The notes beneath the pieces are model-generated. The model ran no database searches. It was not told the origin of the DNA and saw only the letters and a program-made list of their open reading frames with translations. A DNA stretch of 13,448 bases, from assembly GCA_964542475.1 (NCBI GenBank), contig CAZIUL010000093.1, positions 1 to 13,448 on the forward strand. Reading direction: 5' to 3'. The translations under genes were made by a program, and so were the position numbers. Shown piece by piece: positions 7,566 through 13,448 of this stretch. Every line of letters begins with the position of its first letter. The stretch's first letter is position 1. The DNA comes from CAZIUL01 sp964542475 (lineage in GTDB: Bacteria; Planctomycetota; B15-G4; CAYZWU01).

Positions 7566-7571
7566 CAGTCA

Positions 7572-9017
7572 ATGATAAAGGTAAGAATCGCTCCGAGCCC
7601 CACGGGCGATCCGCATGTGGGCACGGGATATAGCGCGCTGTTCAACTGGGTGTTTGCGCGCAAAAACAAGGGCGCGCTTATCCTGAGGATTGAAGACACG
7701 GACAGGAAACGCTCCACCCCCGAATCCGAGAAAGCCATCATGGAAGCGCTGGAGTGGCTCGGGATCCGTTGGGACGAAGGCCCTGTCAAGGGCGGGCCGA
7801 ACGGCCCTTACCGGCAGTCGGAGCGGGAAATGATCTACCGCGAACACGTTAAAACGCTGGTCGATGCCGGCGCGGCCTATCCCTGTTTTTGCCCGCCTGA
7901 GCGCCTGGCCGAGGTCCGGGCCGCGCAGAAAGCAGCCAAGGCTTCTATCATGGGTTACGACGGGCATTGCCGCGGTCTTGACAAGGCCGAGGCGGAAGAG
8001 AGCATAAAAAAAGGCATCCCCCACGTGATCCGTTTGAAAGTGAACAAGGAAGAGACCACGCATTTCGATGATCTCATCCGCGGCGGGATTCGCATGGAGA
8101 ACGTTAACATCGATGACCAGGTTCTTGTAAAGTCCGATGGTTTCCCGACGTATCATCTGGCCAACGTGGTGGACGATCACCTGATGGGTGTCACCCACGT
8201 GATCCGCGCCGAGGAGTGGATCACGTCAACGCCCAAGCATGTCATCCTTTACAACGCGTTCGGGTGGAAGATGCCCGTGTTCGCGCACCTATCGCTTCTT
8301 CGCAACAAGGACCGCTCGAAGATATCCAAGAGGAAGAACCCGACTTCTCTCTTGTACTACAAGAACAAGGGGTACCTGCCCGAGGCGCTTCTCAACTTTT
8401 TTTCGCTGATGGGATGGGCCACCTCCGACGAGGAAGAGGTTTTCAGCACCGACAGGATGATAAAGGAGTTAAAACTCGAAGATCTGCACATAGGCGGCCC
8501 CGTGTTCGATCTCGACAAGCTCGACTGGCTTAACGGAGCCCATATCCGCGCGATGCATTCCGAAGAGCTGGCGGACAGGGTTTCCGACGGGTTCCTCGGC
8601 GGGCGGGAGGTTTCGAGAGAGATGGTTCTGAAGCTTTTGCCGCTTGTTCAAGAGCGGATGAAAACGCTGTCCGATTTTTCGGTCCTTACCGATTATTTCT
8701 TCGGGCAGGTCAGCCCATCGATTGATGATTTCAAGAAAGCGAAAAAGATGAGCCTGCAGCAGGTATCGGAAGCGCTTGACCGCTGTGCGGAGCGTATCGA
8801 AGCGGAGAACCGCATAGATGCGGAAGAAACCGAGCAGGTCATCCGCAGCCTCGCGATCGAGATGAATGTAAAGCCGGGTTCGGTTTTCATGGCGCTTCGT
8901 ATTGCTGTTACCGGGCGGGTCGTTTCTCCGCCGCTCCTCGAATCGATGGCGATCCTTGGAACGGAGGAATGCCTGAAGCGCGTTCGGGCGGCGGCGCAGG
9001 CGACAAGGGAAAGCTGA
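7572..9017 (+). CDS. gltX: Glutamyl-tRNA synthetase
   Basis: This class I synthetase charges tRNA-Glu (and possibly tRNA-Gln, for later transamidation) with glutamate in the cytoplasm. The 481-residue length is standard. The nucleotide-binding motif RIAPSPTGDPHVGT (5-18) carries the HIGH box as HVGT, and IEDTDRKRS (40-48) follows. A likely zinc site is C105, C107 and C133 with Y129 nearby. The second ATP signature is KISKR (250-254) inside NKDRSKISKRKNP. The C-terminal anticodon-binding helical domain runs from about 315 to the end. HVGT/KISKR is a variant used by many bacterial GluRS. Whether it is discriminating cannot be judged here. The gene stands alone, divergent from the repeat protein and followed by a long hairpin-rich gap. 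Confidence 0.97.
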   Translation: MIKVRIAPSPTGDPHVGTGYSALFNWVFARKNKGALILRIEDTDRKRSTPESEKAIMEALEWLGIRWDEGPVKGGPNGPYRQSEREMIYREHVKTLVDAGAAYPCFCPPERLAEVRAAQKAAKASIMGYDGHCRGLDKAEAEESIKKGIPHVIRLKVNKEETTHFDDLIRGGIRMENVNIDDQVLVKSDGFPTYHLANVVDDHLMGVTHVIRAEEWITSTPKHVILYNAFGWKMPVFAHLSLLRNKDRSKISKRKNPTSLLYYKNKGYLPEALLNFFSLMGWATSDEEEVFSTDRMIKELKLEDLHIGGPVFDLDKLDWLNGAHIRAMHSEELADRVSDGFLGGREVSREMVLKLLPLVQERMKTLSDFSVLTDYFFGQVSPSIDDFKKAKKMSLQQVSEALDRCAERIEAENRIDAEETEQVIRSLAIEMNVKPGSVFMALRIAVTGRVVSPPLLESMAILGTEECLKRVRAAAQATRES

Positions 9018-9051
9018 AATCCGGAAGGAAAAAGGAAGTGCCAAAACGTAC

Positions 9052-9083
9052 GATTCCCGGGAAGGGTGCCAACACCGGGAATC
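9052..9083 (+). repeat. 9-bp inverted repeat downstream of gltX
   Basis: GATTCCCGG (9052-9060) and CCGGGAATC (9075-9083) are exact reverse complements around a 14-base loop, 35 bases after the gltX stop. The stem may protect or end the gltX mRNA, but it lacks a following T-run. Confidence 0.45.
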
Positions 9084-9097
9084 AGGAAGGAAGGGGT

Positions 9098-9148
9098 TCA
9101 ACCGTAAGGGCTTTCCCGTTTCGGTTGAGGCTGAATTAGGTTTGAACC
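9098..9148 (+). repeat. Overlapping, competing inverted repeats
   Basis: TCAACCG (9098-9104) pairs with CGGTTGA (9122-9128), with GGG/CCC inside (9108-9110 and 9115-9117). GGTTCAA (9095-9101) can instead pair with TTGAACC (9142-9148). The two pairings share 9098-9101 and so exclude each other. AGGTTTGAACCT (9138-9149) is also a palindrome by itself. Confidence 0.35.
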
Positions 9149-9172
9149 TACATACTTTATTTTTATATCATC

Positions 9173-9200
9173 GTCCTTTCCGGGCATTAGCCGGGAGGAC
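9173..9200 (+). repeat. Imperfect hairpin
   Basis: GTCCT (9173-9177) pairs with AGGAC (9196-9200), and CCGG pairs with CCGG inside it, around the loop GCATTAG. The following sequence is only moderately T-rich, so a terminator role is uncertain. Confidence 0.35.
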
Positions 9201-9513
9201 ATTGAATTTTGTTTGAAAAGAACACCTCAGAAAAACCGCCTGTCGGGCGCCCGGCATATCCATCTTTCTGAAAGATCAATTCCATTTTATCTTTAACACC
9301 TCCCTAAAACCAGCTTTTTTTTCCGATCGGAGACATATTTCAGTTCCCGAGCGGGTTTGGTGTAACCGCTTTCCTTCTGCTTCGACATTAACCTCAACCG
9401 GTTCGGTTGTTCGCTTCATCCTGTAAGCCATGTACAGAAATGTGGTTCTGTTGGCGACCGAGCCGGGAAGAGGCGATTGTGGTGGTGTTTCGTTCGCACG
9501 GTTTTCTATCAAA

Positions 9514-9520
9514 AAGGAGG
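9514..9520 (+). promoter_or_regulatory. Strong ribosome binding site for the TPR gene
   Basis: AAGGAGG ends 7 bases before the ATG at 9528. An upstream in-frame ATG at 9477 would place 17 polar and aromatic residues before a clean signal peptide, so 9528 is preferred. Confidence 0.8.
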
Positions 9521-9527
9521 AAAGCAG

Positions 9528-10334
9528 ATGATCAGAAAGGTTGTTGCAGGTGTTGCCTTGGCTGTTTTTATTGCAGGCCCGGCAGTTGCCTGGGATGGAT
9601 CGAACAAAGAAACGGAGGAGGCAAACACAAAAAAAACAGCGGAAGAGAGCGCCGTAAAAGGTGCTGAGGCGCGCTTGAAAGAGGCTTGGGCCATAAAGAA
9701 AACCTCTTTCAAAAAGGAAACCGCTGTTAAACACGCGATCCTTTTGGAGACGGTGGAGTGTTACCGCTCTCTTCTCGATGAGTTTTCGGAGTGTCATGAA
9801 TGCTGCGCGGAAGCCTGTTTCCGGATGGGCGAGATATACCGGTCCATGAAGATGACAAAGAAGGCAGAGGAGGAGTTCAACAGGACATTCATACATGACA
9901 AGAAGGGCGAGTTCGCTGCGCGCTCTCTGAAAGAGATCGGGCATATCCATCGCCGTGCCAAGGAGTACGACGCGGCGATCGCATACTACAACCGGGTTCT
10001 AGGCGAATGCCCGAAACAGCGCAGCGCATGCGCTGATGCCCTGACCTGGATCGGCAAGGTTCATCTCAAGCGCAAAGAGTATCAAAAGGCCAGGGATGTT
10101 TTTCTGGGGTTCGTGGAGAAGTTTCCCGAGTTTCCGGATGATGCCATCAGAAACATCGACAGGGCTGCAGGCTCCTTTCTGGAGGAGGGAAACCGGGAGG
10201 CGGCAGCTTCCCTGCTGGCGGAGTGGCAGCACCATTTCGAACTGCTCCTGGGGAAGGATAAGCGCACGGACAGGCTGGTCAAAAAGACGCTTGAGGGTAT
10301 GAAGACTCCTGAGCGACTGAACGAGAAGCAATAA
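9528..10334 (+). CDS. Exported cysteine-rich tetratricopeptide-repeat protein
   Basis: The 268-residue product has a textbook signal peptide (MIRK, a hydrophobic core, cleavage after AVA at 19-21), so it acts outside the cytoplasm, probably in the periplasm. A Lys/Glu-rich linker (about 25-65) leads into TPR-like helix pairs at about 94-127, 132-164, 169-202 and 205-238. The pattern recalls YbgF/BamD-like TPR proteins, which serve as protein-interaction scaffolds. Seven cysteines are present at 78, 89, 92, 93, 97, 161 and 168. The cluster at 89-97 (CHECCAEAC) is unusual: it is not a CXXCH haem site and may form disulfides or bind metal. No function can be named. It is preceded by a long structured gap and is convergent with ugd. 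Confidence 0.87.
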   Translation: MIRKVVAGVALAVFIAGPAVAWDGSNKETEEANTKKTAEESAVKGAEARLKEAWAIKKTSFKKETAVKHAILLETVECYRSLLDEFSECHECCAEACFRMGEIYRSMKMTKKAEEEFNRTFIHDKKGEFAARSLKEIGHIHRRAKEYDAAIAYYNRVLGECPKQRSACADALTWIGKVHLKRKEYQKARDVFLGFVEKFPEFPDDAIRNIDRAAGSFLEEGNREAAASLLAEWQHHFELLLGKDKRTDRLVKKTLEGMKTPERLNEKQ

Positions 10335-10340
10335 TAGGAT

Positions 10341-10383
10341 AAAAAAAGCCCCGCCGTCCGAGCATCGGTTCCGGGCGGCGGGC
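10341..10383 (-). terminator. Intrinsic terminator of the UDP-glucose dehydrogenase gene
   Basis: Bases 10350-10360 pair with 10372-10382 as an 11-bp stem with one G-U pair. Read on the minus strand, the stem is followed by C and then seven Ts (10341-10347 as As on the plus strand). The stem is also just past the TPR gene stop (10334), but on the plus strand no T-run follows immediately, so it mainly serves the minus strand. Confidence 0.85.
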
Positions 10384-10419
10384 ATCCACATTGTGCAAGC
10401 GCTGATTTTTTTGTGTTTT

Positions 10420-11727
10420 CTATACGCGGGGACGGCCCACGGGGAAATAGGTGTACCCGTTGGTTTTCATGGAGCGGATCGAGTAGATGTTACGACCATC
10501 GAAGATCACGGGTTTTTTTAGAAGCCCTTTCATTTTCTCGAAGTCGGGGTTCTGAAACTCCCCCCACTCGGTCACGAGGATGAGCGCGTCAGCGCTGTCA
10601 AGCGTGTCGTACATGCCCCGGTGGTAGTCAATGCGGTCGCCGAATGTCTTTTTGGCTTCTTCGATGGCTTCCGGGTCGCACGCGGCCACAGTCGCTCCCG
10701 CCTCGAGCAGGCTGTTTATCAGAACGATGGAAGGGGCTTCTCGCATGTCATCGGTTTTGGGCTTGAAGGAAAGCCCCCAGACAGCAAACTTCCTGCCCTT
10801 CAGGTCGGCATCGTAGTGGCTGTTTATCTTGTCGAAAAGGACGGTCTTTTGCCTTGCGTTGACCTTTTCCACAGCTTTCATTATCTTGAAATCGTAGCCG
10901 AAATCGTTCGAGGTCTGGATGATTGCGCGGGAGTCCTTTGGAAAGCATGATCCACCGTACCCGCATCCGGAAAAGAGGAACGGCCGTCCGATGCGGCTGT
11001 CAGTTCCGATTCCCTCGCGAATTGCGCTGACATCCGCGCCCACCAGCTCGCAGAGGTTGGCGATTTCGTTCATGAATGAAATCCTGGTGGCGAGCATTGC
11101 GTTGGCAGCGTACTTGGTCAGCTCGGCCGAGGCTATGTCCATGAGCAGAATCGGCTTGCCGCTTCTGACAAAAGGAGAGTACAGCTCTTTCATTATTTCG
11201 GCAACCCTCGGATCGTCCGCTCCGACCACCACCCTGTCCGGTTTCATGAAGTCGTCGATGGCAGCCCCCTCCTTGAGGAACTCAGGGTTGGACACAACAT
11301 CAAACTCGTAGCTCGTCTCTTCGGCCAGAACAGCAGCCACTTTTTTTGCTGTTCCCACGGGAACCGTGCTCTTGTCCACCACGATCTTGTACCCGTTGGC
11401 TGCTTTGCCGATGCTGCGCGCCGCATCGAGCACGTACTTGAGATCCGCGGAGCCGTCTTCGCCCGGAGGGGTGCCCACCGCGATGAATATGACAAGGGAC
11501 TCCTTTACCGCTTGAGCGATGTCTGTTGTAAAATGGAGGCGCTCTTCCTTGGCGTTCCTTTTGACCATTTCCGCGAGGCCGGGCTCGAAGATGGGGACCT
11601 TTCCCTCATTGAGCATCTTTATCTTTTCTTCGATGACATCCACACAGATGACGTTGTTTCCTGTCTGGGCGAAGCACGTGCCTGCAACCAGGCCCACGTA
11701 TCCCGTACCCACCACAGCTACTCTCAT
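10420..11727 (-). CDS. ugd: UDP-glucose 6-dehydrogenase
   Basis: The enzyme oxidises UDP-glucose to UDP-glucuronate with two NAD+, supplying acidic sugar for exopolysaccharide, capsule or lipopolysaccharide. The 435-residue length is that of the UGD/TuaD type. It shows the N-terminal Rossmann motif GTGYVG (7-12) with D30 closing the NAD site, FIAVGTPPGEDG (81-92), STVPVGT (120-126), NPEFLKEG (147-154), TKYAANA (204-210) with K205, and GCGYGGSCFPKD (254-265) with catalytic C261. The C-terminal NAD-like domain has WGLSFKPKTDDMREAPS (317-333). GGAGG lies upstream of the ATG at 11727. The intrinsic terminator close downstream suggests a single-gene unit. Two surface-glycan genes lie about 650 bases away across the tRNA. 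UDP-mannuronate or GDP-mannose dehydrogenases are less likely, given the RPFLFSGCGYGGSCFPKD context. Confidence 0.95.
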   Translation of the reverse strand: MRVAVVGTGYVGLVAGTCFAQTGNNVICVDVIEEKIKMLNEGKVPIFEPGLAEMVKRNAKEERLHFTTDIAQAVKESLVIFIAVGTPPGEDGSADLKYVLDAARSIGKAANGYKIVVDKSTVPVGTAKKVAAVLAEETSYEFDVVSNPEFLKEGAAIDDFMKPDRVVVGADDPRVAEIMKELYSPFVRSGKPILLMDIASAELTKYAANAMLATRISFMNEIANLCELVGADVSAIREGIGTDSRIGRPFLFSGCGYGGSCFPKDSRAIIQTSNDFGYDFKIMKAVEKVNARQKTVLFDKINSHYDADLKGRKFAVWGLSFKPKTDDMREAPSIVLINSLLEAGATVAACDPEAIEEAKKTFGDRIDYHRGMYDTLDSADALILVTEWGEFQNPDFEKMKGLLKKPVIFDGRNIYSIRSMKTNGYTYFPVGRPRV

Positions 11728-11964
11728 GTCTTTCCTCCGACTATTTCAGTTGTTACAGCGGTTTTTTATGTTGGACTGATTGTCGAAAATCAGCTCATCA
11801 ATACCAAGTACCTCGTTCCATCCCGACAAAGGGGTGGTTGAGAGAAAAACACAGATTTTACCATCTTTCATGTATAGTTTCGTCATTCTCGAGAAAATTT
11901 TGTTTACTGATTTTTCGAATTTTCCTCTACCAGCCGAAGCTTCAGCAGATACAATCCAATGCGT

Positions 11965-12041
11965 GGGCGATTAGCTCAGTTGGCTAGAGCGCCTGCCTTA
12001 CAAGCAGGAGGCCGTTGGTTCAAGTCCATCATCGCCCACCA
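11965..12041 (+). tRNA. tRNA-Val (anticodon TAC), CCA encoded
   Basis: A full cloverleaf can be drawn. The acceptor GGGCGAT/ATCGCCC is perfect. The D arm is GCTC/GAGC with loop AGTTGGCTA. The anticodon stem is CCTGC/GCAGG around CTTACAA (anticodon TAC at 11999-12001). The T arm is GTTGG/CCATC with loop TTCAAGT. The T stem has a T-T mismatch at positions 50 and 64. A discriminator A and a chromosomally encoded CCA follow (12039-12041). The identity is valine by anticodon and by close similarity to bacterial tRNA-Val(TAC). Confidence 0.96.
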
Positions 12042-12382
12042 ATTTTATTTACAAGAAAGCCTTGTTTTAGAACGCTTTATATAATTTTTGTTCCCTTTCG
12101 TCACCCCCCCTTTTTTCTTTAACTATCCTTTTTCCAAGGATGAAAGTAACCCTATTGAGGTTTCCTACAGGTTGAGGATCGTCTCCCGGCATGAAACGCG
12201 GCCACACCGCAGTTTACGGTGCCGCAGCAGAAGAGGAAGAAATATGCGGGCCAGGAGGCCTTGTCTCGCGGATTTACTGCGGATTGGGTCAACGCTCTGG
12301 AACAATGTGTGAAGCGTAGCCGCTGTTTGCTGGAGACATCACCACATCCACCCGCGACTTTATTGAAGAAAACAGGTTAAGT
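12042..12382. other. Non-coding junction region after tRNA-Val
   Basis: This 341-base gap has no supported gene. The first 110 bases are AT-rich and hold a weak tRNA terminator and a hairpin, ATCCTT/AAGGAT at 12125-12141. Bases about 12,170-12,360 are GC-richer and hold a 62-codon stop-free + frame (12195-12380) with no normal start. That frame may be a gene remnant. After 12,380 the sequence becomes AT-rich again with the glycan genes. Confidence 0.45.
12051..12068 (+). terminator. Weak possible terminator of tRNA-Val
   Basis: ACAAG (12051-12055) and CTTGT (12061-12065) form a 5-bp stem, with a short T-run overlapping and following (12065-12068), 10 bases after the CCA end. The stem is AU-rich and short, so the call is tentative. 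Confidence 0.3.
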
Positions 12383-12940
12383 TTATTCGTTATATTTGCC
12401 TTTGTTAGCATGCGGAAATGGTACATTTGGCAAATCCATTCCCAAAAAATCGCATAGGTTTTTCCATCCGTTGCCTTCTTCCCAATTTACCACAAGCAAA
12501 TCTTCTGGTCGGTCACGGAAATAGTATTCGACTTCGGTGTTGTGTTTCACGTATCTCTTCACAAGTTGTGACTCTGACACATCGGGAAATGGCAATCCGT
12601 ATAATATTCGACGTGTTTCGTTTAATTCTCTCGAGGTATCACTTTGGTTAGCCAACATATTAATATAGCTTTTGATCCACTTTTCCGGTTTCCTTTTTGT
12701 CAGAATAAAACGACTATCAGGAAAAGATTTGTCCAGTTCCCTGTAAAGAATAATCCAAGGCCAGTCATCAAACGTTTCCTTTGTTTCCGCCATCGCCATT
12801 GCCCGAGACAGATCACCTTTTCCAATATCTTTCACTAACCCTAAATCCTGACTCTGATGATCAAAACCTAATATTTCAAAACATTTTCCTAGGGTTGTTG
12901 TCCCTGTCTTTGCCCAACCTATTCCAATAATTTTGGTCAT
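12383..12940 (-). CDS. PAPS-dependent sulfotransferase family protein
   Basis: The protein is expected to transfer sulfate from PAPS to an acceptor, here probably a surface glycan. It is short (185 residues) but holds both cofactor motifs. The 5'-phosphosulfate loop is GWAKTGTTT (8-16), followed by LGKCFEILGF. The 3'-phosphate motif is RKPEKWIKS (83-91), with the canonical R83 and S91 spacing. The C-terminal LCDFLGMDLPNVPFPHANK (162-180) is typical of the small bacterial and eukaryotic Sulfotransfer_4-like group. The ATG at 12940 has a modest AGGA upstream. The upstream glycan gene ends 10 bases before it, so the two form an operon. Base composition is clearly more AT-rich than in ugd and the genes to the left, consistent with transferred polysaccharide DNA. 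Confidence 0.88.
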   Translation of the reverse strand: MTKIIGIGWAKTGTTTLGKCFEILGFDHQSQDLGLVKDIGKGDLSRAMAMAETKETFDDWPWIILYRELDKSFPDSRFILTKRKPEKWIKSYINMLANQSDTSRELNETRRILYGLPFPDVSESQLVKRYVKHNTEVEYYFRDRPEDLLVVNWEEGNGWKNLCDFLGMDLPNVPFPHANKGKYNE

Positions 12941-12950
12941 ATAACATTTC

Positions 12951-13394
12951 CTACTTTTCAGGGGATACGCGATACAATCTCGCGATTAAATGTCTCCATC
13001 GACGAGAGCGAAGAATAATCCGAGTAAATGATATATCATCCAATAATTGCAATATCTTATTTTGTTTAAATCCTTCCTGCCAGTTCACACCAAGACCAGA
13101 TAGCGAGTACTCCCAAACAGCCCTGTTTTTGTGATAGGAGTTCGGTAATAAGGTGACTTTTTTCCCCAATAGACAGCTTACAATAGCCGAGTGCAATCGA
13201 TTGGTTATGACATGCTTTGCCTCGGCGTGAATCATCACCCAATGTTCAAAACTACGACAAAACAATGTCGGATCAATCATCAGGACAAATGGATTGACAG
13301 GAGGCAGCCTGATGGATTCTTTATCGTTTCGAATGGCATAAAGAGTATATTTGTTCTTTGTTGGTTCATGACAAAAATCTCTAATATCCAGGTT
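12951..13394 (-). CDS. Polysaccharide pyruvyl transferase family protein, C-terminal part
   Basis: The family adds pyruvate ketals from phosphoenolpyruvate to sugars of exopolysaccharide or cell-wall glycans. Visible family features in reading order are a YAIRNDKES segment (the usual FRxDxE-like strand), then HVITNRLHSAIVSCLLGKKVTLL, then NSYHKNRAVWEYSL. These match the C-terminal half of PssK/EpsO-type enzymes, including the conserved RLH. The first ATG is at 13280, but the family sequence clearly continues upstream of it to 13394, where an in-frame TGA (13395-13397) stops the frame with no ATG, GTG or TTG start in between. The N-terminal half is therefore beyond a frameshift or missing. The gene sits 10 bases upstream of the sulfotransferase. 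Confidence 0.7.
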   Translation of the reverse strand, partial: NLDIRDFCHEPTKNKYTLYAIRNDKESIRLPPVNPFVLMIDPTLFCRSFEHWVMIHAEAKHVITNRLHSAIVSCLLGKKVTLLPNSYHKNRAVWEYSLSGLGVNWQEGFKQNKILQLLDDISFTRIILRSRRWRHLIARLYRVSPEK

Positions 13395-13446
13395 TCACTC
13401 TTGTCCAAAATCGGATTTTAGCAGAGTGTTTTAGTACTTGAAAAAT
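13381..13446 (-). pseudogene. Short frame entering from the window edge, possibly the frameshifted upstream part of the pyruvyl transferase
   Basis: From the right edge a frame one base out of register reads 21 residues (IFQVLKHSAKIRFWTRVKPGY) and ends at a stop at 13381-13383. It overlaps the start of the open pyruvyl transferase frame by 14 bases. It may be the same protein before a frameshift, or the end of a separate upstream gene. The window ends too soon to decide. Confidence 0.25.
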
Positions 13447-13448
13447 GT

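Larger units (their letters stand above)
9018..9527. other. 510-base intergenic region rich in inverted repeats
   Basis: No coding frame here is convincing. At least five perfect short inverted repeats occur: 9052-9083, 9098-9128, 9173-9200, 9395-9409 and 9434-9451, plus a 10-base palindrome CGGGCGCCCG at 9244-9253. The region must carry the 3' end of the gltX transcript and the promoter and leader of the TPR gene. None of the stems is followed at once by a good T-run. Confidence 0.5.

Noticed and set aside
7569..8198. 209-codon minus-strand frame opposite gltX
   Set aside because: It lies inside gltX, whose domains are unmistakable; the frame has no family features.
8469..9101. 210-codon minus-strand frame across the gltX 3' end
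   Set aside because: Antisense shadow of gltX with Arg/Phe/Leu-rich nonsense composition and no ribosome binding site of note.
9421..9480. Possible cyclic di-GMP (GEMM) riboswitch before the TPR gene
   Set aside because: A GAGCCGGGAAG-like stretch and a 6-bp hairpin (9434-9451) looked suggestive, but the conserved GEMM core (GACGCAAAGCC and its partner) is absent.
9276..9950. 224-codon minus-strand frame over the gap and the TPR gene
   Set aside because: Half of it is antisense to the exported TPR protein, which has a clear signal peptide and ribosome binding site. The rest lacks protein-like character.
12088..12312. 74-codon plus-strand frame after tRNA-Val
   Set aside because: It begins in AT-rich non-coding DNA and turns into an Arg-rich reading of the GC-richer patch; no ribosome binding site or family likeness.
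1..13448. CRISPR array, insertion sequence, toxin-antitoxin or defence genes
   Set aside because: No regularly spaced repeats, transposase, integrase, nuclease or small toxin-like pair was seen on either strand.

Overview
The window is 13.4 kb of moderately GC-rich bacterial DNA. It changes to visibly AT-rich DNA after a tRNA-Val gene near position 12,040. The secreted proteins suggest an uncultured, Gram-negative-like lineage of the Planctomycetes/PVC type or a neighbour (Lentisphaerae, Omnitrophota and similar): one carries an EF-hand, one is built of squalene-cyclase-like repeats, and the glutamyl-tRNA synthetase is the HVGT/KISKR type. This placement is an inference from gene style; there is no rRNA or marker phylogeny to test it.

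Layout. At 62-1099 (-) is an exported EF-hand protein with a long Arg/Ser-rich tail. It is divergent from tgt (queuosine tRNA-guanine transglycosylase, 1485-2591, +). Next on the + strand come an RluA/RluD-family pseudouridine synthase (2909-3940, TTG start) and an unrecognised helical protein (4099-5274). Convergent to these, on the - strand, are an exported prenyltransferase/squalene-oxidase-repeat protein (6280-7416) and an alpha/beta hydrolase (5316-6209), which probably form one transcription unit. Then gltX (7572-9017, +), a 510-base intergenic stretch full of inverted repeats, and an exported Cys-rich TPR protein (9528-10334, +). UDP-glucose 6-dehydrogenase (10420-11727, -) follows, with a clear intrinsic terminator at its 3' end. 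tRNA-Val(TAC) lies at 11965-12041.

Right edge. Beyond the tRNA the base composition drops and two surface-glycan genes appear on the - strand. One is a small PAPS-dependent sulfotransferase (12383-12940). The other is the C-terminal part of a polysaccharide pyruvyl transferase (from 12951 leftward-reading, running off or broken near the window end). Together with UDP-glucose dehydrogenase this looks like the border of an acidic exopolysaccharide locus, possibly acquired at the tRNA.

How the genes work together. One group serves translation (Tgt, pseudouridine synthase, GltX, tRNA-Val). A second group is exported proteins of unknown role. A third is surface polysaccharide synthesis. I see no CRISPR array, insertion sequence, toxin-antitoxin pair or defence system. 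The least explained parts are a decayed tRNA-like sequence between tgt and the pseudouridine synthase, repeated 10-mers in the tgt/EF-hand divergent region, and the hairpin-rich region after gltX.
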